The notes below the pieces were generated by a model, which had not been told where the DNA came from, did no database searches, and saw nothing but the letters and a program-made list of their open reading frames with translations. From Areca catechu (taxonomy: Eukaryota; Streptophyta; Magnoliopsida; Arecales; Arecaceae), in contig CM038044.1 in the NCBI GenBank assembly GCA_021397845.1, positions 59,247,851 through 59,311,850 of the forward strand: a stretch of 64,000 nucleotides of DNA, read 5' to 3'. Below, one piece after another: positions 12,450-24,359 of the stretch. Numbering within the stretch: the stretch's first letter is position 1; each line of letters opens with the position of its first letter. Position numbers and translations under genes: made by a program.

Positions 12450-13274
12450 TCTTCTCTGGCCTGTTCGGATCTAGAGAGGCAATGTAAAGAGGACAGTCCT
12501 CTTCTAGTGACCTTGCTTCTTATAGAAGAAGCAATTTCCCTAATTTGGTTAGGCTTGATCTTCTTGGTTTGACTAAGCTGAGCATGTTGCACCTTTTTAT
12601 TTTCTTCTTCCCATTCTTAAAGGGATGATGCCTTGTCGAAGTAGATTCTCCCACTATATTCATCGACCCCTTGTAGATCTAAGATCCTTCTCATAAGTTT
12701 GCAGAAATCCTAGTAGACCGTGATAGTTAACTGTAGGCTTAGTCTTTCTATAATGACTAAGAAAGTTGAGTTAGAATTTTGATAGGAAATTTAAAATCAC
12801 ATCTTTCCCTAGCTTCTCATGAAGGGGGGAAACCTAAGTTTGCTTAGGTACTCAATCAGTTTGATCATGTACAATACATGATCAGTGACCGACACCCCTT
12901 CCCTCATCTTGGCATCAAAAATGATATAAGATGTTTTGTATCTTTCAACATCATTAGGAGTGCCAAAGGATTCTTTCAACACTTGAAGTATATCCTGTAG
13001 CTAAGCATCCTTGAATTTGTGATTGAGTTTATCATTCATGGATGCCCGCATAATGCATCGCACCATAACTTGATCATTGAGCTACTTTGTAATAAGTGTC
13101 TCAGACTGGACCTCGAGCATTAGGAGTGGGCTCCTTAGATGTCAGATCTGTCAGCATGTTCAAGATCTATTTATGCTCAAGGATTATGCTCAGCTTTTGA
13201 TATCACTTATCAAAATTGGATCCCATCAGCTTTTTATTATCCAATAATGAATGGAGTGATAAAGTATTGGTCAT
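12450..13274 (-). pseudogene. Copia-2 gag remnant
   Basis: Reading leftwards from an ATG at 13,274, the frame gives MTNTLSLHSLLDNKKLMGSN followed by FDKWYQKLSIILEHK. This is a typical start of a Ty1/copia capsid protein of the UBN2 type. Further on, near 12,480-12,530, a degraded zinc knuckle reads CFFYKKQGH, with a stop before the rest and the second and last cysteines lost. Several stops and shifts interrupt the frame. The position between the leader and pol agrees with the orientation set by the primer site. Confidence 0.72.
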
Positions 13275-14953
13275 TTTAATTGAAAAGAGAATAAAGACCT
13301 ATTAGTATATGAATTATTTAATCCTAAAAGACTTGGACTTTAGTCTAAAAGGTTCTGTCACTATTTTGTTCACATTGGTAGCTTCTATCTCCATTTTGAG
13401 AAATTAAATTAATTTGTTAGTGGGTACTAGAATCCAATAAACTACACATAAGCTTAACTTTGGCCGCCCACCTATGTGCATCTAAAGGTAGGTTTCTAAT
13501 CAATTGTTTCTTTAGATAATTTCTAGTATTAATTTTGCCCCAAGCACCTCTTCAGTAGGTCTTTGGATATCCATTGAAAGTCCTAATTAGGTCCAACCAT
13601 TAATATGACAAGATTCAGTGCTTCGACCAATAAATAGCCAAGCCCAACTATGGCCGACCTACTTGACTATTGGCAAGAAATTTACAACTGAATCATCATA
13701 ATATGGATAATAATTCCAATAACCAAATAAGCACCAGGTCTTTGGACCTCCAATGATCATCTTGACTATTGGACCCATTACCACCCTCTTAATAGGAGGC
13801 TATGATTCAGTTATCTCTAGAATTTTATCTTTTTAGGGACTTAATAATTTATAGGATTTTATTAGATGGTCAAGAAGAGAGAAGAAAAAGACATGAACCA
13901 ATTAACAATCTTTCCACTAACTTAACCAAGTTTGTGATAAGGGTTGAAAACAAATTAGTCTAAGGGCATCATGCTCATAATCCTTATTAGCATGGGTTAA
14001 CTCGAATTAATGAGCTATTTGATCAAATTCTAATTGACCACATTGGCCAGGTAAGTGAGATCGATAGGAGTGTTCCACCATTAACCTCTTTCCTTAAACA
14101 CCAACTAAGTTGGTCAGGTTAGAGATAGCCATAATTAATAACTATGATCAAATGCCAAACTTATTTTAGATAGCTAATTGGTTCATTATATTTGATTAGA
14201 CTAGTCTAACGACTCGGGCCCAACCTCTGAGCCACAATCAGGTCTATTTAATATAATATGGACCTGATCAAGCTATCACTATAGAATTGATCTAGAGAAT
14301 CCTTGACCTAATCCTAATCAATTTTTTATTAGATTAAATCTAATTCACTATTAGGTCCATAATATTCAAAATTCTAATCCTAGGTCTAAGTCGATTAATT
14401 GATCTAATTCAAGCTAACCTAAAATCAAAGATTTATGACTAACACTAGATCATTAATTTACAATTCTAGATCCAATCATTTAAATCTTCATTGCAGTAAT
14501 TAATCAAGATTAATTATGCAAAAAATTAGATCTAAATAATTTACATGCATCTTATACATATTAAACACTTTTAGATCTAAACTATACAATATATTTCCAA
14601 TGCTGAAATTAATGTTATGTTTCACGTTCTAAATATAAAAATATATTATAAAAAAAAAATTTTGAATAAAAGTAAATTAATAAAGATTAAATTACTAGAA
14701 ACTAGATCTAAAAATTAAAATAATTTTAATAATTTTTTTACCTTACTTATTATTCATGGACTATAACCACAAGCAACACCCCTACATGCCATAGGAGATC
14801 CCATGGAATGGAAAGAGAGGGCCTTTAAACCCTACATTTCTCTTTTGACCAGATGACCATGATGATCAATCCAATCCAAAGTAGTTACTAGGATTGAAAT
14901 ACATCTAATATGCAAGGTTCTACATATATTCATATCATGTCATGCAACCGATC
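13275..14953 (-). other. Copia-2 untranslated leader
   Basis: About 1.7 kb separates the primer site from the gag start. I see no open frame of note and no repeat structure here. The DNA is AT-rich with many TTAATT/AATTAG words. Its length is on the long side for a copia leader; an old insertion in it cannot be excluded. Confidence 0.45.
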
Positions 14954-14965
14954 GCTCTAATACCA
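14954..14965 (-). other. Copia-2 primer-binding site
   Basis: The minus strand reads TGGTATTAGAGC four bases inside the LTR. This is one mismatch from TGGTATCAGAGC, the complement of the 3' end of plant initiator tRNA-Met. The C-to-T difference is a transition. The site fixes the right LTR as the 5' LTR. Confidence 0.85.
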
Positions 14966-14969
14966 CTAT

Positions 14970-17209
14970 TGAAAATTGTATAGGATTTCATGCATGTATT
15001 TAATTTAATTTTTTTAAAAAAAATATAGAGGAAGCAAATTTGATTAAAAATTCTTTTGAATTAGAAAATCATGCAAAAGAATAATTTTAAAAACCCTATA
15101 TATGATCCTCATAGGATATGCAATGTAGAAAATAAAATCAATATGTATCAATCTAATCGATGGATACTATAGATTAAACTACTTCTATCATGAGATCAGA
15201 TCTCATACTTGATTATGGGTTGTTGATCGCCACTACTGATGGCATATGGTATGGGCTCTTCATGTTGCCTCGTGGGTATGTAGGGTGTTTGGCCTCTACA
15301 GATTGTCCACACGAAGCTCCAATGTGATCAACTTCTTTGGACTACTAGATTCACGCAAAAGGCCATAGCATGACTGAAATAATTTTTTTGTTTGGATCTT
15401 CTTGAACCCTCCAAGAATTAGGAAGTGAAGTACCTAAGATCAAAAGGTGGGAGATACAAAATATAATATGAAGACCTTTTTATTTTTTCTTCTTCTCCCT
15501 TTACAACCCTAGTGCCCAAGAAGAAAGAACCCATGTCCCTTAAGCCAAAATCCCTTTCTTATTTTTTTTCCAATGGCTTCTCTCTGATTTTTCATGGTAA
15601 ATTCATTCCCAATGGTCACACACCCCAAGGGAAAATCAAAATAAAAAGTGGTGTAGAGATTGGATGAAGATAAAAAGGGATAAAGACTAAATGAATATGG
15701 ATAAGGTTAAGAGTTTCAATCTGACAGAAACTCTTATCAAAACCAATTCAAGTATCATCCAAACTAATCCAAACATCATCCTACTCTAGAAGAGAGAAAG
15801 GTGAGGGCAACAAACATTTTTTGGCATGAGAAACCTTCATGCAAATCCAAGTTTTTCATGGAGTTTGAGGCATGGAGAAAATTTAGGTCGCTAGGTGGGA
15901 TTTTAGGATTCCTAATTTCATTCTAATTGATTTCCAACTAAATCAAATTTGGTTAAACATTTGAACCTAATTTAATTAGGTTCCTAAAAGGTTAATTAAT
16001 TTCTAATCAAATTAGAAATTAATTGGGCTCAAGTTCAAATCAAACTACGATTAAAACCACTTAGTGATTAGGTCGTCATATAACCTATTGGATGAAATAT
16101 AATTAAATCAAATTCATTTAGACTTGACCTAAACTATTTTGCTCAATCAAATTAAGATAATTAGTAATCTAATTACTAATTAATTTTCTTGTAATTAATT
16201 AATTATTTATAATATTTGTATAATGTGAATTATTAATCGAATTGATAATTGTATCATCGAATGATTCTTAATTGTCAATTAGCCATCATGATGGATCAAA
16301 AACTTCTATTATGCATGACCCTATAGGTTTGAACACTAAGCTGATAATGCAGAAACTAATTACTAAACTAATCAATATGACCATCCAGTAATGATACCCG
16401 ATGTCCGGATAGTTCGAATGATTTCAAAGCAATATTCAAGAACCAATGCATATGGTTACTGTATGATCCATCCCTTTGACCTAATGCTTAGGATGATATT
16501 AGAGTCAACCATAAACTCTTAAATAGTGCATCTAGATGTATCTCAATATGACAAATCCTATGACCCCTCATAAGGATTGCCTTGGCCAAGGTCTTGCTAA
16601 ATTTAAATACAATAGAGCATTATCTCCAATACCTTTGAGTGGTTAATCCCTTTTTCACTCACATACTGACATTACAAGTACTTGACTGCATCCAGAAACA
16701 TTCCATCATTGAATTAGATATTCAAGTAGTCTAGCATCAAAGTAAGTGAGTTGTTTGGAAGTCATCATGGTGATCTCAGGTTGGAGGACACTTGTACCCA
16801 TATTCTTCTGAGAGATACTCTTGATAGTAGAGTACTTTACAAAATTGATCATGTTCAGTGAATGTACTCCTACACTAGCCTGCATGCCATACAAGTATCT
16901 CAATACTTCTTGGTTATGAGGACAACCAACCCATATAGCACATAATGACCTATACTTGATAAATATTATCATCCTAGGTAACAACATATCATTTGGTCAC
17001 AAACAAGTTCAGAACTACATAACAAGTCCTTCTTTATCGAATAGAAGTAGTTATAGGGACTTCATCATATAAGAGTTCATAAAGAAAAATATACAAAAAT
17101 GTGATGAACTGTTAAAACAACTTTTATTTATCAATGATTCATGTATAAATTATAAGAAGCTTAACCATCTACAGCCTAGATGATTGGCTTTAGGAAATAT
17201 TTCCTAATA
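14970..17209 (-). repeat. Copia-2 right (5') LTR
   Basis: This 2,240-base LTR starts TGAAAATTGTATAGG on the plus strand and ends TTCCTAATA, where the left LTR ends TTGTAACA. The terminal CA has become TA. It keeps the roughly 250-base section missing from the left LTR and the empty site of the TIR-element pair. The small open frames inside it are not genes. Confidence 0.85.
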
Positions 17210-17477
17210 AGAGCTTCTCAGCTTGCTACTCAGCAAGACCATTGGTCCGTATCACAAGGATCTATCATAAATCTGGTAGGCGGCCACCTCCTACTACAAG
17301 ACAAGTCACCAGGGCTAGTTATCAGACTGCCCATCCCTTTGGTTCTTATGGAGGTTCTACAGTCACCTTAGATCTCCCTTCTAATGACTAGTATTAGTCT
17401 TTTAGGAGCTTAGTTCATACATATGTCCTAGGCTGATCTATCCATATTAGTTGTTATGTTTAGACTAACTTATATAT
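17210..17477 (+). pseudogene. Sirevirus-1 ORF3, probable 3' part
   Basis: After the Copia-2 LTR, one frame gives a basic, proline-rich text (SGRRPPPTTRQVTRASYQTA, then HPFGSYGGSTVTLDLPSND) before a stop near 17,385. Sirevirus-2 ORF3 ends in a comparable basic low-complexity tail (SAPARGRAYTRHRGRGHG). I therefore read this as the C-terminal end of the interrupted ORF3, with the Tat element inserted just downstream at 17,483. The assignment rests on position and composition, not on aligned residues. Confidence 0.45.
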
Positions 17478-17482
17478 ATTAG

Positions 17483-18762
17483 TGATGTGGCCGAATCGAT
17501 GACGTGGAGCAAGGAGCCTGATGTGGAGCCCCTATTGGATGCCACACCGAATTACCACCATAGGCCCCTTCGTGGGGCTGAGCTCCCAGATGCCAAAGGG
17601 GTCGCCCGTCAAAGCCGGGCTCCGTCCTTCACCAGGTTGGGATGCCTAGGTCGGAGCTGAGCTCAAACCCCACTAGAGGCAGACCTCTCGAGCCCAAGCT
17701 CGGGTCCCGTGGTCCGGAGTCAAGCTCAAGCCTCCTCCACCACGAGGAGCCCCCTCAAGGTCGTGTCCCCTGGCCTGGGTGCGCCTCGTCCACTTTAGCC
17801 GATCCAATCTCGGTCAAAGGTAGGCCCCTCTGGCCTGGTACCGAGCTCGACCCCTCTCCGCATAGCCGAGCTGCCACAAGGCAGGTACCCTGCAGGTGGG
17901 CCCCATCTTCCCAGCTAGGTCTCCAATGCAAGTCAACATGTCAACCGCCAAGGGAACAGCACCTCCCAGTCGAAGATAGTGGCAGACCCTCCAAGGACCA
18001 TACGACAGCACCCACCACATCACCATTAATGCCCACGGCCGCCATTCACACCAGGAAGAAGGAAAGCTCACATCAAGGCACTGTGCCCCCTATCGGCTCG
18101 CTGTACGATCGAGAAAAGGATACCAAGGAGCACGATCCCCAAGAGTGGTGGCGCGACAGTCGAGGCCCTGCCAGGCTTCTAGGGAGGGGCAAATCGAAGG
18201 AATGTTAGAAGCTTGTGGAAACTTCCCCAGATATCCAATAAAGAAGGCATACCATTCATGGCACGATGTCACATCACACCCATCTACCAACATGGAAGGA
18301 CCCCGAGGCAAGCTACAAAAAAGGACCCAGCCAGTGTAAGCAAAACAGAGGTAACAATGCTCATTTTTCCAATTTCCATGTAAGTGCAACACTCTCTCCA
18401 CGAGAGAACACACAATTTTCCAACAACATATCCACCACAAAGGGAAAGAGGAGAGGGGGGAGAGGCCAGAGAGGAGGGCAAGATCAACTCGGCCACCACA
18501 TCTCCCAGCTCACTCGCACTTTCATACACTCCACTCACTCCTCCTAGCATGGAGCTCATCCAGAGGGGCTCAACCAGGAGGACCTGATCCCCTAGATCGC
18601 CACTGACTTGACCATCGGAGAGCCCCCGTTGGAAACCTCGGCCCGGGTCACAAACGTTGCTTCCTTGCAGGTCCCACGGCACCGGAGGCGTTCCCAAGCG
18701 GGCGGACGCAAAACACCCGACGCCATCAGTAGATACGGGCCATGAAGATCTGGGCGGCAACA
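17483..18762 (+). repeat. Tat element 5' LTR
   Basis: This 1,280-base LTR starts TGATGTGGCCGAATCGATGA and ends GGGCGGCAACA. It matches 29,538-30,831 along its whole length with scattered substitutions. The open frames within it, including one of 188 codons from 17,642, follow from its high GC content and are not conserved in length in the other LTR. Confidence 0.93.
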
Positions 18763-18764
18763 GA

Positions 18765-18783
18765 TTGGTGCGCTAGGAAGGGG
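18765..18783 (+). other. Tat element primer-binding site (putative)
   Basis: Two bases after the LTR end the sequence reads TTGGTGCGCTAGGAAGGGG. Position and the leading TTGGYGC are typical of Ty3/gypsy primer sites in plants, and similar GCTAGAAGGAGGG text follows the LTR in other Tat elements. I cannot name the tRNA with confidence. Confidence 0.6.
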
Positions 18784-18788
18784 CGAGA

Positions 18789-20460
18789 ATGACACTTGAT
18801 CCAGTTCAAACCCTGCTTAGCCAGTCCACCGGGAGGATGGTGACCACCCGGACAAGGGGAGCTTCTCCTAGCCGTACGGAGGCATCCCCTTCTCACGAGA
18901 ACCTGCACGGACCGGAGATGGAAGTGCCTACCCCAGTTCAGCCACCCTCACTGGAGACTTAGCTGATCGCATCCGCCCAGCAGCTGTACACTATCACTGT
19001 GACGGTGCGCCAGATCCAATATCAGCACCAACATCGGTCCCTGGCCACTCACCAACAGTCAGAGACCCCCATAACCCATGCCGCAGCACCCCGCGATAGC
19101 CTGCGTTCCTTCCACGGGAGGACCTCGCAGCCGTGGGCAGTTACGGACCCACGGGATACCCATCAAGCCCGAGGGAAGCGACAGCGAGCCAGCTCCACCG
19201 AAGAAGAAAGCTGCTCACCGCATCTTGGCCGGGGGGCACCCTAACCCTGCCAAGACCGGAAAGGCAAGGCTCCCCACCATGGGTGCTGCACCTCCGCATC
19301 ACCATCTCCGCCCCCCTCAGCAAAGGGGTCCACAGACGAAGCCATCAGGCGCATGGCGGAGAAGCGCCTAGAGGAGCACGACCGCAAGTTAGAGGAGTTT
19401 GCTCGCTGGTTCGCCAACTTTCCTGGCTCCACTAGTGAGCCAGCGGGCTATGACGCCCTCCCTCCTTTCTCCCAGGAGATCTAAACGAAGCCAATTCTTC
19501 GTTGGTTCCGCATGCCGCAGGTGGATCCCTACAATGGGACCACCGACACCCTGGACCACCTCGAAAGCTACCGAGCCCTCATGAGGGTCCAGGCGGTCAC
19601 TGACGCCCTTCTGTGCATCACCTTCCCTGCTACCTTTTTGAAGGCCGCTCGAGTGTGGTTCATCTGCCTCGAGCCGGAATGTATCAGTTCTTTTGCCCAG
19701 CTAGGGCAGAAGTTCGTGGCCAATTTCAACGTCTACCGGAAGATGCCACGTGAGGCAGATAGTCTCTTCTCCATCAGGCAGCAAGACCATGAGCCACTAC
19801 AAGACTACGTGGCCCACTTCAAAGCTACTGCCTTAGAGATCTACAACCTAGAGGAGCCGGTGGTGATGCTGGCTCTAAAGCGAGGGCTTAGGACTTCCCG
19901 CCTGACCTATTCGCTCCACAAGAAGACCCCGAAGACTTACACCGAGCTGCTCTTCCGGGCCCAGAAGTATATCCGTGCCGAGGAGGTGGATCACACGAGG
20001 CGGGAGCTTGACAGGAAGCCACTAAGGAGGCCGGCACCCATCGAGAAGCCTGAAATACGGAGGCCGGGACAACTAGCTCAAAGCTCCCGATCGGTGGCAA
20101 GGCCAAGGAATGCTCCCGTCCCTCAGGAAAACTTCACTCTCCTTCTCGCCCCAAGAATGAAGATCCTCATGGAGATTGAGGGCGAGACATATCTGAGGTG
20201 TCCTCGACCATTGAAGCCATCTTTCACCTGTGACAAGATGAAGTACTGCCGCTTCCACCATGACCACGGGCATGACACCAAGGAATGCCGCAATCTCATG
20301 TGGAAAATTGAAGAGCTCATTAAGAGGGGCTACCTCGAAAAATATGTGGGGGGCAGACCTCAACCAGAGTCCCAGGTGATCGTTGCTCTCCCGCCAGCTC
20401 CAGCCATCGACAACCGCCCCACCGAGAAGCCGGTGGGCATGATCTCCAGGGGAGCGGAGC
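18789..20460 (+). pseudogene. Tat element gag
   Basis: The ATG at 18,789 is in frame with the long open stretch from 19,512. Stops lie at about 18,961, 19,242 and 19,482. The capsid region shows QVDPYNGTTDTLDHLESYRA, then ALLCITFPATFLKAARVWF and ISSFAQLGQKFVANF, the classic plant Ty3 retrotransposon gag domain. A nucleocapsid knuckle follows near 20,240-20,290 with CRFHHDHGHDTKEC. The neighbouring pol is in the same frame, as in a fused polyprotein. It would assemble virus-like particles if intact; the three early stops argue against that. Confidence 0.88.
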
Positions 20461-20960
20461 ACGCATCCAAGAGAACCCTGGGGGCAGGGAACTCTGAGAA
20501 TGTACTCCCCTTTATGAGGGAAGGAGATAATGGGGAGAAAAATGTAAATAATGATGCTGTGGTCGTTGAGATGACGATCGCAGAGCATCCTGTAAAGCGC
20601 ATCATGATAAATAGTGGAAGCTCTACGGATGTACTATTTTATGATGCTTTCTTCCGGATGAATCTCACCCCCACTCAACTCAAGCCAGTATATAATCCCC
20701 TTGTTGGTTTTACGGGATACTCCACAAGAGTAGAGGGGAAAATCACTCTCCTAGTCACTGCCGGGAACCCACCTTGGTAGAGTCCATCATGATGACATTC
20801 ACGGTTGTCAGGGTTCCTTCGCCTTACAACGTGATCATGGGCCGACCTGGGCTCAACCTCCTCGATGCTGTCATCTCTACTACGAGGTTGATTGTCCAAT
20901 TCCCAACCCCTTGCCGTATGGGGGAGATGAGGGGTATGCCCCAGCCAGTTCAGCACTGCT
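20461..20960 (+). pseudogene. Tat element aspartic protease
   Basis: A retropepsin-like fold is indicated by VVVEMTIAEHPVKRIMINSG followed by SSTDVLFYDAFFRM, and then VVRVPSPYNVIMGRPGLNLL in a shifted frame. The catalytic D-[ST/G]-G triad normally reads DSG or DGG. Here it reads NSG (AAT where GAT is expected), so the enzyme would be inactive. The frame meets a TAG at 20,778-20,780, and homology resumes one base out of phase, which shows a small indel near 20,765. Confidence 0.82.
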
Positions 20961-21229
20961 TCCAAACACTCCCTGGGGCCCAAGTGCCCGAGGAGGATTC
21001 CAGGGGGACAGGCTCAACTAGAGGGCCCAAGACCCCTGAGGAGGCCCGGCCGAGTGCCTACTTTCCTATCAGCTCGGAGCCGACCAGGCTAAAATCATGC
21101 AGATCGGAGCCCAACTGCCTGAGGAGGATAGGGCTCCGCTATTGGAGTTCCTGCGAGCAAATGCAGTTGTGTTCACCTGGATGGCGGTCGACATGCCAGG
21201 TATTCCCCCTGAAGACATCACCCATAAAC

Positions 21230-22530
21230 TTAGTGTTGATCCATAGTACAGGCTAGTTCAATAGAAGAAGAGAAGCTTTGCCTCGGAATGGCAAGCGGCC
21301 ATCAACGAGGAAGTTGAGAAACTCCTCGCCACCAGATTCGTTCGAGAGGTGCAATACCCAAGCTGGCTGGCGAATATGGTGATGCTGAAGAAGAATAACG
21401 GCAAGTGAAAGATCTGTGTAGACTACACCAACCTCAACAAGGCATGCCCGTAGGACAGCTTCTCTATGCCAAGGATAGACCAGCTGGTGGATGCCACTTC
21501 AGGGCACAGGCTACTCTCCTTCATGGATGCATTCTCCGGGTATAATCAGATCCGGATGCACTCGGAGGACGAGGAGCACATTGTCTTCATCACTGACCAG
21601 GGGATGTACTGCAACAAAATGATGCCCTCTGGCCTGAAGAATGCTAGGGCCACGTACCAACGCCTGGTCAACAAGGCCTTCAAGTACCAGATTGGCTGGA
21701 ACGTGCAAGCATACGTGGATGACATGCTCGTCATGAGCAAACCGAGCTCGGACCACATTGCCAACCTCGCTGAAGCCTTCTACAACCTCCGAAGGCACCA
21801 GATGAAGCTCAACCTGGTGAAGTGCGCCTACGGGGTGGTGGCCAGGAAATTCCTCGGCTCCATGGTCACCTAGAGAGGCATCGAGGAGAATCTAGAGAAG
21901 GTCCAAGCAATCTTGGACATGGAGCACCCTACATCCAAGAAGCAGGTTCAGCGCCTGACGGGAAGGATCGCAGCCCTGAGCCAGTTCATTACGAGATCGA
22001 CTGACCGCTACCTCCCCTTCTTCAAGGAGCTGTGCAAGATGCATGAGTTCACTTGGACTGAAGAATGCCGGACGGCCTTCGAAGAGCTGAAGGAGTTCCT
22101 GACCTCCCCGCCTCTGCTGTCCAGACCCAAAGAGAGAGAAGAGCTCCTGCTCTACCTAGCAGTCACCCCGGGGGCCGTCAGCTCGGTCCTCATCCATACA
22201 GACCAGGACGGAATGCAAAAGCTGGTGTACTACACCAGCAAAATATTCCATGATGCGGAGATCAGGTATACCCGCTCCGAAAAATTCATTTTTCCACTAA
22301 TAATGTCTGCTAAGTGCCTCAGGCCCTATTTCCAAGCGCACCCCATTGTGGTTGTGACTGATCAGCCACTGAGGACCATGCTAAGCCACCCCGAGACTTC
22401 TGGAAGGTTAGCCAAATGGTCCTTGATGCTGAGTGAGTATGACATCACATATCGACCAAGGTCATCGCAGAAGGCCCAAGTCCTAGCCGACTTCATGGTC
22501 GAATGTACAAGGCTTCCTAAGGAACCAGAG
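21230..22530 (+). pseudogene. Tat element reverse transcriptase and RNase H
   Basis: RT motifs appear in order: FASEWQAAINEEVEKLLATR, then FVREVQYPSWLANMVMLKK, SFMDAFSGYNQIRM and the catalytic YVDDMLVMSK near 21,710-21,745. The connection and first RNase H follow (LLLYLAVTPGAVSSVLI, VYYTSKIFHDAEIRYTRSEK, VTDQPLRTMLSHPETSGRLA). This RNase H lacks a normal acidic set, as in other Tat elements. Stops at 21,243, 21,261 (KK preceded by TAG), 21,406 (TGG to TGA), 21,452 and 21,871 break the frame. From 21,874 to 23,727 the frame is open. Confidence 0.9.
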
Positions 22531-22559
22531 CGGATGGTCCCAGAGAGCCAAGCTGAGAC

Positions 22560-22980
22560 AGCCCTATTGGAGGACCCCTGGATCCTCCACATGGATGGCA
22601 CCTCCAATTCTTGCGGGAGCAGAGCAGGCCTCATCCTCACCAATTACGATGGAGTGGTGACGGAGTGTGCGCTTCGCATCAAGTTCCCCGCCATAAATTA
22701 CCAAGCGGAGTATGAGGCACTCCTCGCGTGCTTGAAGGTGTCAAGCGAGTTAGGCGTACAGAACCTCAAGGTCTTCACTGACTCCCAGTTGGTTGCCGGA
22801 CAAGTCTCTGGAGAGTACGAGGCCCGAGATCCCCAGATGATGAAGTACCTGGAGAGGGTCCACTCAAGCACAGCAGGTTTCCATTACTTCCGCGTTTCCC
22901 ACATTCCCCATGGAGAAAATGTTCATGCAAATGCACTATCAAGGCTTGCGACCCTACCAGACTCATCACTAGGGCATGCC
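22560..22980 (+). pseudogene. Tat element second (archaeal-type) RNase H
   Basis: A second RNase H domain follows the first. It reads WILHMDGTSNSCGSRAGLIL, then YQAEYEALLACLKVSSELG, VFTDSQLVAGQVSGEYEARD and ending HANALSRLAT. The first three acidic positions (D in HMDG, E in YEAL, D in FTDS) are present. The fourth, normally D in ADALSRLA, is N here (AAT). This duplicated RNase H is diagnostic of the Tat clade among plant Ty3/gypsy elements. Confidence 0.85.
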
Positions 22981-23169
22981 TACATCGAATATCTCGAGAG
23001 CCCGAGCTACAAAAGCCTCAAAGAGATGCAACAAGTAGCCCCCGAGCCGAGCTTTATGGACAAGTATGTCAAGTACATCCAGGATGGCCTGCTACCGGAA
23101 GACCGCAAGGAGGCTGGCCTCATTAGAAGGAAAGCCGCTAGCTTTGTCTTGATGGACGACCAGCTCTAC

Positions 23170-24262
23170 CACCATTCCTATTCCTACCCTCTCCTGAAGT
23201 GTCTTAGGCCCACAGAGGTAGCCTTCGTGCTCCAGGAGATGCACGAAGGCCTCTGTGGGAATCATGTAGGAGGGAGGACCCTGGCATACAAGGAACTTCA
23301 CCAGGGATATTTCTGGGAAAGAAAGAAGGAGGGCGTCGCCGACTTCATTAAGAAGTGTGACAAGTGCCAGCGCCACTCCCACATCCAGTGCTTGTCGGCT
23401 GCACCGATCTCCCAGCTGTCATCTCCTTGGCCCTTTGCGCAGTGGGGGCTAGACATTCTGAGACCGTTCCCCACTGCTCCAGGGCAGCGGAAGTTCCTGC
23501 TGGTGGCGATCGACTACTTCACCAAATGGATCGAAGCAGAGCCGCTAGCTCGGACACAGAGGCCAATGTCTGATAATTTTTCTGGAAGTCTGTCATCTAC
23601 CATTTCGCACTGCCCAATCGCATCATCACCAACAATGGATGGCAGTTCGATAATCAAGAGTTGGAGGGGTTCTGCGCTGATCACGGGATCCAGCATCGAT
23701 TCACCTCGGTCGCCCATTCCAAAATGAATGGGAAAGCCGAGGTCACCAACCGAACCATTCTTCAAGGACTCCCCACCAGGTTAGACCAAGCGAAGGGAAG
23801 ATGGGCAGAAGAACTCCCAAGCATCCTGTGGGCCTACAACACAATGCTCAGGATAGCAACGAGCGAAACACCTTTCAACCTGGCCTTCGGGTCAGAAGCG
23901 GTAATCCTAGTTGAGCTCGGTGTGCCCATGCTCCACGTGCGGTAGTATGACGAAGCACAAAACTTGGCACACCTCCTCCTCAACCTGGACCTCCTCGAAG
24001 GAACAAGGGACAAAGCCCAACTGTGAATGGCTACATACCAACAACGGGTCGCTCGATACTACAATACACAAGTGAAGCAGAAGAACTTCTGACTTGGAGA
24101 CCTGGTGCTGCACCGAGTAGAAGCATCCCAGCCGTAGGAGGGCTGCAAACTCTCACCAAATTGGGAGGGCCCCTACAATGTTGTCGAGGCCCTGTCGCAG
24201 GGGCCCTACTATTTGGAAGACTTGGATGGCGCCAGGTTCCCCCGGACTTGGAACGCTTGTAA
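23170..24262 (+). pseudogene. Tat element integrase
   Basis: The zinc-binding HHCC part is intact in appearance: HEGLCGNHVGGRTLAYKELH, then QGYFWERKKEG and KKCDKCQRHSH. The core starts with WGLDILRPFPTAPGQRKFLL and IDYFTKWIEAEPLA. A frameshift near 23,560 moves homology to another frame, where TNNGWQFDNQE replaces the expected xDNG motif (second catalytic D changed to N). The third acidic residue is kept in NGKAEVTNRT near 23,735. The C-terminal part continues to a TAG at 23,943 and then decays to about 24,262. Confidence 0.88.
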
Positions 24263-24359
24263 TTTGAGGAGATACTATCAGTAATGTAAGTACTCCCTCC
24301 ATGAAAAATGAAGATTTCTTTCCGCAACACAGTTTACCTGCCTTCCAAGAAACAAAACT

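Larger units (their letters stand above)
4873..17209 (-). mobile_element. Copia-2: Ty1/copia LTR retrotransposon
   Basis: This is a minus-strand Ty1/copia element with two LTRs (4,873-9,762 and 14,970-17,209). The primer-binding site (14,954-14,965) lies next to the right LTR and the polypurine tract (9,763-9,775) next to the left LTR. Gag lies to the right and pol to the left, as expected. The coding region is full of stops and frameshifts. No clean target-site duplication is visible: ATGGT lies on the left and AGAGC on the right. The interruption of Sirevirus-1 ORF3 is inferred from the ORF3-like text on both sides. The TIR element pair in the left LTR adds about 2.9 kb. Confidence 0.85.

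Noticed and set aside
4868..17214. Target-site duplication for Copia-2
   Set aside because: ATGGT on the left and AGAGC on the right do not match, so none is claimed.
17642..18760. Open frames up to 188 codons on both strands in the Tat LTR
   Set aside because: They lie inside an LTR, are GC-driven, and do not keep the same length in the other LTR copy.
20073..20588. 171-codon minus-strand frame opposite Tat gag
   Set aside because: It is a shadow of the gag frame. The plus strand carries the recognised capsid and zinc-knuckle motifs.
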